Part shown: piece after piece, positions 1 through 8,646 of the stretch | Numbering within the stretch: the stretch's first letter is position 1 | Layout: every line of letters starts with the position of its first letter | Source of the DNA: an uncultured Pseudoxanthomonas sp. | GTDB lineage: Bacteria; Pseudomonadota; Gammaproteobacteria; Xanthomonadales; Xanthomonadaceae | Length of the DNA: 38,716 nt | Reading direction: 5' to 3' | NCBI GenBank assembly: GCA_946479745.1 | Contig: CAMLGZ010000028.1 | Location: 1-38,716, forward strand | Program-made: the position numbers and the translations under genes | The notes under the pieces: generated by a model | The model's database searches: none | Seen by the model: the letters and a program-made list of their open reading frames with translations, nothing else | Told to the model about the DNA's origin: nothing

Positions 1-47
1 AAGAAAGCCGCCCTAACGTCGCGCCCGGCGATGAAGCCGCCGGGTCC

Positions 48-146
48 GCAAGCAGGCCGGGAATTTTCGTAAGGCGCATCCTGCGCCTCCGAAAACGGCG
101 CACATCCTTGTGCGCCGCCCCTTCGGGGTTTGCCCGGCCTGCTTGC
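48..146. other. Cloverleaf-like multi-hairpin palindromic element
   Basis: A perfect 14-bp inverted repeat (48-61 with 133-146, GCAAGCAGGCCGGG and its complement) encloses three further hairpins. The first is 64-69/90-95 (TTTTCG/CGAAAA) continuing into 72-78/82-88 (AGGCGCA, TCC loop). The second is 96-104/109-117 (CGGCGCACA, TCCT loop). The third is 118-121/125-128 (CCCC, TTC loop). Together they would fold into a four-way junction in RNA or single-stranded DNA. It lies upstream of aroA. It could be a dispersed non-coding repeat, a structured leader or a folded mobile remnant; the sequence alone does not decide. The pairing is certain, the function unknown. Confidence 0.7.
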
Positions 147-188
147 CGCGTCTCACGGGGCTGGTTGGAGCTAAAGCCAAAGAACATA

Positions 189-250
189 GATGACCAGCCA
201 TTCGGCTGTTGAAAAGCACTTCCAGCGTTCGCTGGGATGACGGTACGGAC
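189..250. repeat. Short dispersed intergenic repeat, copy A
   Basis: The core at 191-242 begins TGACCAGCCATTCGGCTGTT and ends in GCTGGGATGACG. The same core occurs at 4501-4539 with substitutions and a 13-bp length difference. Internal complementarity (CCAGCG with CGCTGGG) forms a small hairpin. This type of sequence is scattered through xanthomonad intergenic regions. It ends only about 25 bp before the aroA start, so it lies in the probable aroA leader. Confidence 0.65.
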
Positions 251-266
251 GAGTAGGGTTCAAAGA

Positions 267-1580
267 ATGACTGGAAAGCAAAACTGGACTGTTTCCCCCG
301 GCCAAGCACTGCGCGGCGAAATCGAGATCCCGGGAGATAAATCCGTCTCCCACCGCGCGGTGATGTTCGCCGCCCTGGCCGATGGCACCTCCCGCATCGA
401 CGGCTTCCTGGAAGGCGAAGACACCCGCGCCACCGCCGCGATCTTCTCGCAGCTGGGCGTGCGCATCGAAACCCCTTCGCCCTCGCAACGCATCGTGCAC
501 GGCGTAGGCATCGACGGCTTGCGCGCACCCGCCGCGCCCCTTGACTGCGGCAACGCCGGCACCGGCATGCGCTTGCTGGCGGGCCTGCTGTCGGCGCAAA
601 GCTTCGACAGCATACTGGTGGGCGACGAATCGCTTTCCAAACGCCCCATGCGAAGGGTTATCGATCCGCTGGCGAAGATGGGCGCGCGCATCGAATCCGA
701 ACCGGGCGGCGTACCGCCCTTGCGCATCCATGGCGGGCAGCCGATGCGCGGCATGGACTACACGCTGGAAGTGGCCAGCGCGCAGGTGAAGTCCGCAGTG
801 TTGCTGGCCGGGCTGTACGCGCAAGGCGAAACCGTGGTGCGCGAACCGCATCCCACCCGCGACTACACCGAACGCATGCTCTCGGCGTTCGGCGTGGAAA
901 TCGAATTCTCGCCGGGCCACGCCCGCCTGCGCGGCGGCCAGCGCCTGCGCGCCACGGATATTTCGGTGCCGGCGGATTTTTCTTCGGCGGCCTTTTTCAT
1001 CGTCGCGGCCAGCATCGTCCCCGGTTCGGAACTGCGCCTGCGGGCGGTGGGTCTCAACCCTCGGCGCACTGGATTGCTGATCGCATTGCGGGCCATGGGT
1101 GCGGACATCGCAGAAGAGAACCGCAGCGAGCATGGCGGCGAACCCGTCGCCGACCTGGTCGTGCGCCACGCGCCTTTGCGGGGCATCGAAGTGCCGGTGG
1201 AAATCGTGCCGGACATGATCGACGAATTTCCCGCGCTGTTCGTTGCTGCGGCCTGCGCCAGCGGCAACACGGTCGTGCGCGGTGCTGCAGAACTACGCGT
1301 CAAGGAATCCGACCGCCTGGCTTCCATGTCGGCGGGATTGCGCGCGCTGGGCGTCCGGGTGGACGAAACCCCCGATGGCGCCACCCTCTTTGGCGGCCGG
1401 ATCGGAAGCGGTTCTGTGGAAAGCCATGGCGATCATCGCATCGCCATGGCTTTCAGCGTGGCCGCGCAGGTTGCGGCCGGCGAAGTCGGAATATCCGACG
1501 TGGCCAATGTGGCCACGTCGTTCCCGAATTACGATGCGCTGGCGCGAAGCGTCGGTTTCGGATCGTTTACTGGTTCTTGA
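267..1580 (+). CDS. aroA: 3-phosphoshikimate 1-carboxyvinyltransferase (EPSP synthase)
   Basis: This enzyme transfers the enolpyruvyl group of phosphoenolpyruvate to shikimate 3-phosphate, the sixth step of the shikimate pathway to chorismate, in the cytoplasm. The 437-residue protein has the usual family length. The N-terminal GDKSVSHR (about residues 23-30) carries the substrate-binding lysine, and GNAGTGMR (about 95-102) is the glycine-rich signature. A C-terminal VPDMIDEFPAL segment and RVKESDRL complete the two-domain fold. The frame is open from 237, but the ATG at 267 (MTGKQNW) is preferred because the first ten residues are repeat-derived. Its 3' end overlaps the convergent TonB-like gene by 14 bp. 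In many gammaproteobacteria it precedes cmk-rpsA; here those lie at the far end of the window. Confidence 0.97.
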   Translation: MTGKQNWTVSPGQALRGEIEIPGDKSVSHRAVMFAALADGTSRIDGFLEGEDTRATAAIFSQLGVRIETPSPSQRIVHGVGIDGLRAPAAPLDCGNAGTGMRLLAGLLSAQSFDSILVGDESLSKRPMRRVIDPLAKMGARIESEPGGVPPLRIHGGQPMRGMDYTLEVASAQVKSAVLLAGLYAQGETVVREPHPTRDYTERMLSAFGVEIEFSPGHARLRGGQRLRATDISVPADFSSAAFFIVAASIVPGSELRLRAVGLNPRRTGLLIALRAMGADIAEENRSEHGGEPVADLVVRHAPLRGIEVPVEIVPDMIDEFPALFVAAACASGNTVVRGAAELRVKESDRLASMSAGLRALGVRVDETPDGATLFGGRIGSGSVESHGDHRIAMAFSVAAQVAAGEVGISDVANVATSFPNYDALARSVGFGSFTGS

Positions 1581-2142
1581 ACTCCACCGGCACCACCACC
1601 GCGCCTGCTACCGCTTTGCCATCCTTCATCGCAGGCTCGAACCGCCACCTGCGCACGGCATCGGTCACCGCCCGGTCCAGGTCGCGGCTGCGTTCGCCGC
1701 TGCGTTCCACCACTTGCACATCGGTGGCGTTGCCGTTGGCGTCCACTTCCACACGCACGCTCACGCTGCCTTCCACACCCGAGCGCAGCGCTTGCGGCGG
1801 GTATTTGGGGGCCTGGTTGCCGGCCAAGGGCGAAGGATCGCGATTGAGTTTGGCCGCAGGCTTGGGCTTGGCTTCCGGCTTTTTCGCTACCGGTTTTTTG
1901 TCGGCCACTACGGCCGGGGCCGTTGCGGTTCCGTCCACCGCCGCCGGCTGTTCTGTGGTGGCAGGGGGCGGATTGGTGGCTTCGGTCGCCTGACGTTTTC
2001 CATACCACCACAGGCCCAGCGCGACCAGCGCCACCAGCAGGAGCAACCAGAGCAGCGCGCTGCTGTTGCGCGGCGGTGCGACTACGGGGGCATCGGGGTC
2101 TACGCGGTTGTAACCGGGATCGTTCGGATTAGGTGTGGACAT
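1567..2142 (-). CDS. TonB-family energy transducer-like protein
   Basis: The 191-residue protein has TonB architecture. A short cytoplasmic N-terminus is followed by one membrane segment (about residues 29-47, LLWLLLLVALVALGLWWYG), then a Pro/Lys/Ala-rich periplasmic linker (about 55-100), and a TonB C-terminal domain (about 110-190) containing YPPQALRSGVEGSVSVRVEV and WRFEPAMKDGK. TonB proteins couple the ExbB/ExbD proton motor to outer-membrane receptors, but no exbB/exbD lies nearby, so a dedicated partner is not evident. A strong Shine-Dalgarno (GGGAGG, about 6 nt upstream) supports the ATG at 2142. It is followed upstream by a second TonB-like gene on the same strand. It may be a TonB paralogue or a structural protein using the domain. 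Confidence 0.88.
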   Translation of the reverse strand: MSTPNPNDPGYNRVDPDAPVVAPPRNSSALLWLLLLVALVALGLWWYGKRQATEATNPPPATTEQPAAVDGTATAPAVVADKKPVAKKPEAKPKPAAKLNRDPSPLAGNQAPKYPPQALRSGVEGSVSVRVEVDANGNATDVQVVERSGERSRDLDRAVTDAVRRWRFEPAMKDGKAVAGAVVVPVEFKNQ

Positions 2143-2261
2143 GCTTGACCTCCCTGAACATGTGGATGAACAGGTGCGAGTCTTGCATGCGGGTTTGTTG
2201 CGAAAGCGTCACGGCGCCGTGAAAGGGGGTCGCCGGCGCCGCGGCCGTTCAGGTTCCGAAT

Positions 2262-2921
2262 TTACTCGTCGGCCTTGAAATCGATGGGGATCACCAGGCT
2301 TGAGGCGACGGCTTGCCCGTCACGCTGCGCGGGCATGAAACGCCACTTGCGTACCGCTTCCATGGCGGCGCGGTCCAGATCTCGCGAGCCGCTGCGCTGC
2401 ACCAGCGCCACGCCTGCCGGTGCGCCGTTGATGTCCACTTCCACCCGCACCAGCACCGTGCCGCTTTCGCCCCGGCGCAACGCGTCGCTGGGGTAACGCG
2501 GCGGCGGCGTCTGTCCGCTGAGCGGGACCGGCTGGTCGCCCGGTGCGAGTGCAATGCCGGGTGTAGCCGGAGTGCCTTCGGGAGCTCCGGGTTGGGCGGT
2601 TTCGTCGATCGGCGCGGGTAACGGCGGCGGCGGTGCGGTTTCCACCAGTTGCGGGCGCTCCGTCGGTTCGGCACTGGTGCCCGCCGCAGGCATGTCGCTG
2701 GCGCCGTCGCCGCCGGCCAAAGGCTCCGGCAAGGCTTCCAGTTCGCTCAAGGGCTTGCCCGGCGCGGTGGGTTCGACTTTGTAGAACGCCTGGTCGCGCC
2801 CCATCCACCATACGATCAGAAACAGTACCAGGCCAATGCCGAAGGCGATGCCCGCGATACGCAGGGCGCTACGCGGCAGGCGGAAAACGTAATCGTGTTC
2901 GGGCGGATTGGAGGCGGGCAT
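2262..2921 (-). CDS. TonB-family protein (second copy)
   Basis: This is a 219-residue protein with a membrane segment near residues 19-38 (RIAGIAFGIGLVLFLIVWWM), a Pro/Ala/Glu-rich linker, and a C-terminal TonB domain with PRYPSDALRRGESGTVLVRV and WRFMPAQRDGQ. The C-terminal half closely parallels the gene at 1567-2142, which suggests a tandem duplication with a diverged linker. The open frame runs back to 3074, but that extension is read through an intergenic palindromic repeat. The ATG at 2921 (MPASNPPEHDYVF) is therefore preferred, although its Shine-Dalgarno is weak. The 119-bp gap to the next gene and the same orientation permit an operon. The receptor it serves cannot be told from sequence. 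Confidence 0.85.
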   Translation of the reverse strand: MPASNPPEHDYVFRLPRSALRIAGIAFGIGLVLFLIVWWMGRDQAFYKVEPTAPGKPLSELEALPEPLAGGDGASDMPAAGTSAEPTERPQLVETAPPPPLPAPIDETAQPGAPEGTPATPGIALAPGDQPVPLSGQTPPPRYPSDALRRGESGTVLVRVEVDINGAPAGVALVQRSGSRDLDRAAMEAVRKWRFMPAQRDGQAVASSLVIPIDFKADE

Positions 2922-3033
2922 GGTGGGTTCCGGTGGACTGCCCGCGATTCTGGCATAGCCCAGGCCAGCGGGGCGAGGCAAGGCCGCGCATAAAAAGCGA
3001 TAATTAAGGGAAATCGGAAGCATCCTTTTTCCT

Positions 3034-3120
3034 GTCGTCATTCCCGCGAAGGCGGGAACCCAGTGCCTTTGCACCTATCGGCGCTCAAGGCGCTGGATTT
3101 CCGCCTTCGCGGGGACGACG
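3034..3120. repeat. Intergenic palindromic repeat pair
   Basis: Two inverted arms, each itself a hairpin, lie between divergent genes. The left arm (3034-3058) contains CCCGCGAAGGCGGGAA and the right arm (3098-3120) contains TTTCCGCCTTCGCGGGG, both flanked by GTCGT/ACGAC ends. The roughly 39-bp spacer is unrelated. This is a well-known intergenic repeat type in Xanthomonadaceae. It lies between the TonB-like gene and serS. Confidence 0.75.
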
Positions 3121-3125
3121 GATGA

Positions 3126-4454
<1,329 letters not shown>

Positions 4455-4487
4455 CCTCACGGGCAGTAAAAATTAAGAACACACGGA

Positions 4488-4539
4488 CGTCATCCCAGCT
4501 TGACCATCCATTCGGCTGTTAAAGACCGCTGGAATGACG
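4488..4539. repeat. Short dispersed intergenic repeat, copy B
   Basis: This 52-bp element is bounded by imperfect inverted ends CGTCATCCCAGC (4488-4499) and GCTGGAATGACG (4528-4539). The centre, TGACCATCCATTCGGCTGTT, is shared with the copy at 189-250. It lies in the gap between the convergent serS and azoR genes. Confidence 0.65.
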
Positions 4540-4596
4540 ATCCGGAACGGGCCTGCGCAAGCAGACCCGCTTCGATAGGTACGAACAACTGGTTCG

Positions 4597-5175
4597 TTAC
4601 GCAGCCAACCGCACCGGTTCCGGAATCGAAGCCAGTGCCCCGGCGATCGCATCGCTGCGGTGCTGCGGCGAATACCCCACACCCTCCGCGCGCACGAATT
4701 CGATATCGGTCACGCCCAGGAACCCGAACACCTGGCGCAGATAGGCTTCCTGGAAATCCCTCGGCGAATCGCTATGGATGCCGCCACGTCCGCTGGCGAT
4801 GACGATCTTCTTGCCGCGCACCAGACCTTCCGGCCCTTTTTCGGTGTAGCGGAAGGTCTTGCCGGCTACCGCCACGCGGTCGATCCAAGCCTTCAAAGTG
4901 GAAGGAACCGAGAAGTTGTACATCGGCGCACCGATCACCAGAACATCGGCGGCCAGGAATTGCTCCATGGTGCGCGCCGCGTCGGCCGCTTCTTCCGGAT
5001 TGGTCTGGGCCAGCGACTGGCCGGTCAGGTGGGGCAGGGGCTGGCTGTCCAGGTCGCGGTATTCGACCTGCAGCTGCGGGAGTTTGTCCTGCCAACGGGC
5101 TACGATGGCGGCGGTGAGCTCACGGGTAACCGAGCCGGTGCCCAGAGCGCTGGAGTCAATATGCAGGAGTTTCAT
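4597..5175 (-). CDS. azoR: FMN-dependent NADH-azoreductase
   Basis: The 192-residue protein is a flavodoxin-like homodimeric reductase that uses FMN and NADH to reduce azo bonds and quinones, giving tolerance to electrophilic and quinone stress. Visible features are the N-terminal beta-strand and phosphate loop (HIDSSALGTGSVTREL, residues 5-20), the family hallmark MYNFSVPSTLK (about 85-95) that packs on the flavin, and the second flavin loop ASGRGG (about 127-132). Length matches E. coli AzoR (about 200 residues). It is transcribed divergently from a LysR-type gene across a 117-bp AT-rich gap, the typical arrangement for a regulator and its target. Possible inducers are quinones or azo compounds; this is inferred. 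Confidence 0.93.
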   Translation of the reverse strand: MKLLHIDSSALGTGSVTRELTAAIVARWQDKLPQLQVEYRDLDSQPLPHLTGQSLAQTNPEEAADAARTMEQFLAADVLVIGAPMYNFSVPSTLKAWIDRVAVAGKTFRYTEKGPEGLVRGKKIVIASGRGGIHSDSPRDFQEAYLRQVFGFLGVTDIEFVRAEGVGYSPQHRSDAIAGALASIPEPVRLAA

Positions 5176-5292
5176 GTTGGCTATCCACTTCAGGAAGCGG
5201 CGGCGCCGCGTTGGAAGCTAAAGTAGATCGTTGTATAAATAGAATAAAGATGGTTTAATATCACTAATTGTTCTGAATATGGAATTATTGCC
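5176..5292. promoter_or_regulatory. Divergent azoR / lysR control region
   Basis: The gap is conspicuously AT-rich between about 5220 and 5290 in an otherwise GC-rich context. It contains a possible rightward -10 element TAATAT near 5258 and a possible leftward TATACA-like -10 on the complementary strand near 5233. Partial dyad symmetry (ATAT...ATAT around 5259-5281) could be a LysR T-N11-A type site. Elements were placed by eye and are approximate. Confidence 0.4.
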
Positions 5293-6279
5293 ATGCAGGA
5301 TCTGAATGACCTTTACTACTTTGCCATGGTCGTGGACCACGGCGGCTTCGCGGCCGCCGAGCGTGCGCTGGGTATTCCCAAATCACGCTTGAGCCGGCGC
5401 ATCAGTCAGTTGGAAACCGACATGGGCGTGCGCCTGCTGCAACGCTCCACGCGCCGCTTCGCGGTCACTGACGTGGGCATGAGCGTGCACCGTCACGCAC
5501 AGACGATGCTGGCCGAGGCCCAAGCCGCCCGCGAAGTGGTGGACCGCCTCAGCGCCGAGCCGCGCGGAGTGGTGCGCGTCAGCGTGCCGGTGGAAGTGGC
5601 GCAAACACAGTTGCCGAAGATCCTGCCGGCCTTTCTGGACAAGTACCCCAAGGTCCGCTTGCAGCTGCACGTCAGCAACCGCCGCGTGGACCTGATCAAC
5701 GAAGGCTATGACGTGGCCCTGCGCGTGCGCGCCAAGCTGGACGACGACGGCAGCCTGGTCATGCGCAGTTTCGGCCAGATCCGCCAGTTGATGGTGGCCA
5801 GTCCCAAATACCTGGCCCGTGCGGGCCGTCCCAAGAATCCGGACGAGCTCACCGACCACGTAACCCTCAGCACCAGCGAGGACGAGGCCCGTCAGCGTTG
5901 GGAGCTGCACGGCCCGGACGGCGACATCCGCCGCGTGGATATCCAGCCGCGGCTTTCGGGTTTCGACTTCCCGCTGCTGCAGTCGATGGCCAAGGATGGT
6001 TTCGGCATCACGCTGTTGCCGGAAACGGTGTGCGCCGAAGCGGTGCGCAAGGGCGAGCTGGAAGTGGTGCTGCGCGACTGGACCTTGCCGCAAGGCATCT
6101 GCCACGCCGTGTTCGCCTCGCGCCGCGGTATGTTGCCCGCCGTGCGCGTGTTCATCGATTTCCTGGCCGAGCACCTGCCCAAGGAGATCGAGTCCTCGCG
6201 GCTGGATTGCGGCGGCAAGTGCGATGAGACCAAGCAGGGTGGGGAGCTGCCCGAGATCAAGGTCAAGAAGGCGTCGTAG
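5293..6279 (+). CDS. LysR-family transcriptional regulator
   Basis: This is a 328-residue LTTR. An N-terminal winged helix-turn-helix (about residues 1-60: DLYYFAMVVDHGGFAAAERA, then SRLSRRISQLETDMGVRLL) is followed by a linker helix and a periplasmic-binding-protein-like effector domain (about 90-300, starting RGVVRVSVPVEVAQ). The C-terminal tail after residue 300 is charged and carries two cysteines (SSRLDCGGKCDE), unusual for the family. Such regulators normally control the divergent neighbour, here azoR, and often themselves. The start ATG has a GGA about 9 nt upstream. The effector is unknown; a quinone or oxidant sensor is plausible from context. Confidence 0.93.
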   Translation: MQDLNDLYYFAMVVDHGGFAAAERALGIPKSRLSRRISQLETDMGVRLLQRSTRRFAVTDVGMSVHRHAQTMLAEAQAAREVVDRLSAEPRGVVRVSVPVEVAQTQLPKILPAFLDKYPKVRLQLHVSNRRVDLINEGYDVALRVRAKLDDDGSLVMRSFGQIRQLMVASPKYLARAGRPKNPDELTDHVTLSTSEDEARQRWELHGPDGDIRRVDIQPRLSGFDFPLLQSMAKDGFGITLLPETVCAEAVRKGELEVVLRDWTLPQGICHAVFASRRGMLPAVRVFIDFLAEHLPKEIESSRLDCGGKCDETKQGGELPEIKVKKAS

Positions 6280-6346
6280 GCAAGCACGCGCGCTTCGTGG
6301 GAAAATGCCATGCGGCCCGCAATGGGCCGCCTGGATCAACAGCTTA

Positions 6347-6436
6347 GGAGAGATGGCCGAGCGGTTTAAGGCACCGGTCTTGAAAACCGGCGTGGTAGCG
6401 ATACCACCGTGGGTTCGAATCCCACTCTCTCCGCCA
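6347..6436 (+). tRNA. tRNA-Ser (anticodon UGA)
   Basis: This is a 90-nt type II tRNA with encoded CCA (6434-6436). The acceptor stem GGAGAGA (6347-6353) pairs with TCTCTCC (6426-6432). The anticodon stem CCGGT/ACCGG (6374-6378/6386-6390) encloses loop CTTGAAA, giving anticodon TGA at 6381-6383, which reads UCA. A long variable arm (GTGGTAGCGATACCAC) and the T loop GGTTCGAATCC follow. The long variable arm fits recognition by SerRS, encoded about 2 kb upstream. Confidence 0.98.
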
Positions 6437-6518
6437 TTCCCGGTTTCTCTTTGGTCGGGCTGAAAGGCCATTCAGCCTGCGGGCTCCGGACTCAATGAGC
6501 GTCTCAGCAAGAGGGTAT

Positions 6519-6863
6519 TCATTCTTTTTCCAGTCGTTCGATCTCATCTTGCAAGTTCTGATCCCAGATGAAGTCTATGTCGAACTTGCCGTCCGGGGGC
6601 AGGTTGAAAACGGCCCTGTTCCATCTATTGTTTCCTCCCTCGGTAGTTATTGCGTGAAGCTCTCTTATCCAGCTTCTGATGTCCCTTGATATCTTCCTGA
6701 CAGAAATATCTTTGATATCACTACCGACTTCATATTCTCCGGAATAACCAACGACGCCATCGCCTACGACTTCAATATTCAGCCTGGCCTTTGTCCAGTT
6801 TTCATCCGCAATGGCATTGAGGATACTCTGGCCGATGTTTGAATAAATTTCATCGATCGTCAT
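6519..6863 (-). CDS. YezG/DUF600-family immunity protein (orphan)
   Basis: This is a 114-residue acidic cytoplasmic protein resembling YezG-type (DUF600) immunity proteins, which neutralise C-terminal nuclease domains of polymorphic toxins. The resemblance rests on the N-terminal helix (DEIYSNIGQSILNAI), the central ELHAITTEGGNNRWNRAVFNL stretch (about residues 68-88) and the closing PDGKFDIDFIWDQ motif (about 90-102), which is the family signature. No toxin gene lies beside it, so it is an orphan. Its codons are clearly AT-richer than the neighbouring genes, and it sits just 3' of a tRNA gene, both signs of horizontal acquisition. A weak AGAGAAG precedes the ATG. It might protect against toxins of sibling strains. 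Confidence 0.7.
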   Translation of the reverse strand: MTIDEIYSNIGQSILNAIADENWTKARLNIEVVGDGVVGYSGEYEVGSDIKDISVRKISRDIRSWIRELHAITTEGGNNRWNRAVFNLPPDGKFDIDFIWDQNLQDEIERLEKE

Positions 6864-7038
6864 ATGTTTGTCTTCTCTAATCGCTTAAAAAAACTTCGAT
6901 ATGCGAGGCATGTTAGCGAATCTGCATTTGAAATATCGTTCCGCCGTTATGTGCGGCGATTCACATTTATGTTCTTTCCCCTATCCCATAAGATTGCCAC
7001 GTTATCGAGTCAGTCTTCATGCACGCCGGTGCCATCAT

Positions 7039-7770
7039 TCAATCCGGAATACCGGGCGGCTGAAAATCCATGCCATCGCCGACCTGCTCCAGAGTTATCG
7101 GCGATCTGGCTGCGGGAAGCCGATGCCAGCGGATGGTTGTCTTGTTGTTTTCGATGTTTCCCTTCTCTGTCGAGTAACGGCCGGTGGCATAGTTGACGCT
7201 GAGCGTCTCGACCTCTCCAGTGTTCCGGGCAGTATCCGTCCTCTCATAACCGATCAGGTTGAAAGTGCCTTTCCGCAGGCGGAAGGTGTAGACGTAGTTA
7301 TTGACCGTCCAGCCGCCCATAGTCATGAAATTCTGCAACGCCACCCGCAAAGTACCCTTGAGGATTTTGATACCCGCTAATTTATCGTCCTGGTTTCGAT
7401 TGTCGGGTCGGCTGATCAGAGTGTGGTTCGAGGCCGCAAGCCGATACCCCCTCTGTCCGTCTGCGAGAGCAACGACCAGGATGCGTGGATTGCTGTCAAA
7501 TGTGGTGCCGTCGATTTTGAGGATGTTGTTGGGATCCTGGTCGAGCAATACCAATGCGATGTCTTCGGCGCCATCTCCATTCAAGTCGCCGGTGGCCTGG
7601 GTCTCCAATTTCCATCCGGTGGGCACGAAGGCGTTCGCGGTTGTCGTTGTTGCGGGAATCGTTGGATAGGTGACGGCGGGTATGGCGTCCTGGGCAGCGG
7701 CCATCGCTGCCAGAGAAAAACCGAGGGGAAGAAAGATCGCCAGTACGCTTCCTGCGTTTACACATTTCAT
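7039..7770 (-). CDS. Secreted protein with VCBS/FG-GAP-like repeat
   Basis: The 243-residue protein has a clear Sec signal peptide (MKCVNAGSVLAIFLPLGFSL, cleavage probably after AMAAA near residue 26). One calcium-binding-type loop, GDLNGDGAEDIALVL, is typical of VCBS/FG-GAP repeats. The remainder (for example NPRILVVALADGQRGYRLA and FMTMGGWTVNNYVYTFRLRK) looks like beta-rich secreted domains found in uncharacterised periplasmic proteins. The open frame continues upstream to 8016, but the ATG at 7770 starts the signal peptide and is preferred. It lies 20 bp after a possible small ORF on the same strand. Base composition is less GC-rich than the flanking core genes. Function is unknown. Confidence 0.75.
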   Translation of the reverse strand: MKCVNAGSVLAIFLPLGFSLAAMAAAQDAIPAVTYPTIPATTTTANAFVPTGWKLETQATGDLNGDGAEDIALVLLDQDPNNILKIDGTTFDSNPRILVVALADGQRGYRLAASNHTLISRPDNRNQDDKLAGIKILKGTLRVALQNFMTMGGWTVNNYVYTFRLRKGTFNLIGYERTDTARNTGEVETLSVNYATGRYSTEKGNIENNKTTIRWHRLPAARSPITLEQVGDGMDFQPPGIPD

Positions 7771-7790
7771 AACTGAGCCTTGTGATTGTT

Positions 7791-7946
7791 CTATTGAGTG
7801 AAGTACTTTTTGATATAGGCGTCCGTACGGATGGCCATTTCTCCTGTCGCTTCTATTTTCAGGTTGCTGCCATCTGGCAACATGGAGAAAATAACCTGAC
7901 TTTGCAGTGAAAGTATCCCTCCCTCGAGAGATGTGCAGAGACTCAC
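7791..7946 (-). CDS. Possible 51-residue small ORF or gene remnant
   Basis: A GTG at 7946 is preceded by GGAGAAGAGG with about 8 nt spacing and opens a 51-codon frame ending at TAG (7793-7791). The product begins VSLCTSLEGGILSLQSQ and ends RTDAYIKKYFTQ, with a mixed, protein-like composition rather than shadow-ORF arginine richness. The frame is open back to a stop at 7976-7974, so this could equally be the 3' relic of a larger gene. It ends 20 bp before the secreted-protein gene and could be co-transcribed with it. No family is recognised. Confidence 0.35.
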   Translation of the reverse strand: MSLCTSLEGGILSLQSQVIFSMLPDGSNLKIEATGEMAIRTDAYIKKYFTQ

Positions 7947-8015
7947 ATTTGTTGCCTCTTCTCCATTGCTGCGCTATCGAGCCAATCTTGATGCGCAGTA
8001 TCAGGATTCCATCCA

Positions 8016-8606
8016 ATGATTAACGGTATGCAGCAGGTCATCGATTTCATCCTGGAGTTGGACAAGCTCAAGGCCGTGACGCGCAAGATCCGTCTCCGGA
8101 ATGCAGACCGCTACGAGAATTCCGCCGAGCACAGCTGGCAGATCGCGCTGCTGGCCTCGTCGCTGGCGCCCTACGCAGAGGATTCCGTCGATATCGACCG
8201 GGTGATCCGCATGCTGCTGGTGCACGACATCGGTGAGATCGATACCGGCGACACCATGGTGTTCGTCGAAGGCGGGTGGGAAGAGCGCAAGGCGGACGAA
8301 CTGGCTGCGGTGACGCGGATATTCGGTTTGCTGCCGGCGGAGCAGGGCGCTGAACTGTTGTCGTTGTGGAAGGAATTCGAACACGGCGAAACCGCCGACG
8401 CGCGTTTCGCCAATGCCGCAGACCGCGCCATGCCGGTCTTGCTCAACCTGGCCAACGTGGGTCAAAGCTGGCGCGAGAACGGGATCAGTTACGAGCGCGT
8501 GTTGGCTCGGGTGGCTCCGCCGATCGAAGCGGGCTGTCCCGCGCTGTGGGACTACTTGCAGAGCAGGCTTGAAGAAGCTCGTGACAAGGGATGGTTCGGG
8601 GCCTGA
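8016..8606 (+). CDS. HD-domain phosphohydrolase (YfbR-like)
   Basis: The 196-residue cytoplasmic protein has the canonical metal-binding HD pattern: His39 (in SAEHSW), His70-Asp71 (in LLVHDIGEID) and Asp136 (in NAADRAM). Length and spacing resemble YfbR/YGK1-type 5'-deoxynucleotidases, which dephosphorylate nucleoside monophosphates, but exact substrate cannot be read from the motifs. The C-terminal helix bundle (NLANVGQSWRENGISYERV) is typical of the HD_3 group. The ATG at 8016 lacks a Shine-Dalgarno; an ATG at 8028 (MQQVIDF) is an alternative. It is followed 40 bp downstream by a DUF418 gene on the same strand, possibly in one transcript. Confidence 0.88.
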   Translation: MINGMQQVIDFILELDKLKAVTRKIRLRNADRYENSAEHSWQIALLASSLAPYAEDSVDIDRVIRMLLVHDIGEIDTGDTMVFVEGGWEERKADELAAVTRIFGLLPAEQGAELLSLWKEFEHGETADARFANAADRAMPVLLNLANVGQSWRENGISYERVLARVAPPIEAGCPALWDYLQSRLEEARDKGWFGA

Positions 8607-8646
8607 AACCGGCCTGTTCCCGCGCTGAAAGGCGTTTGTAACAGGA

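Noticed and set aside
13..528. 171-residue frame across the cloverleaf element
   Set aside because: Arginine-rich reading of repeats and of the aroA antisense strand; no start signal.
5383..6471. 362-residue frame antisense to the LysR gene and tRNA
   Set aside because: It runs through a tRNA gene and opposite a well-supported LysR gene; His/Ala-rich composition is typical of shadow frames.
6864..7196. 110-residue plus-strand frame between the immunity gene and the secreted-protein gene
   Set aside because: It overlaps the secreted-protein gene on the other strand and has no domain or ribosome site.
6437..8015. Direct repeat of the tRNA-Ser 3' end marking an island boundary
   Set aside because: No second copy of the tRNA 3' sequence was found by eye, so no att pair is claimed.
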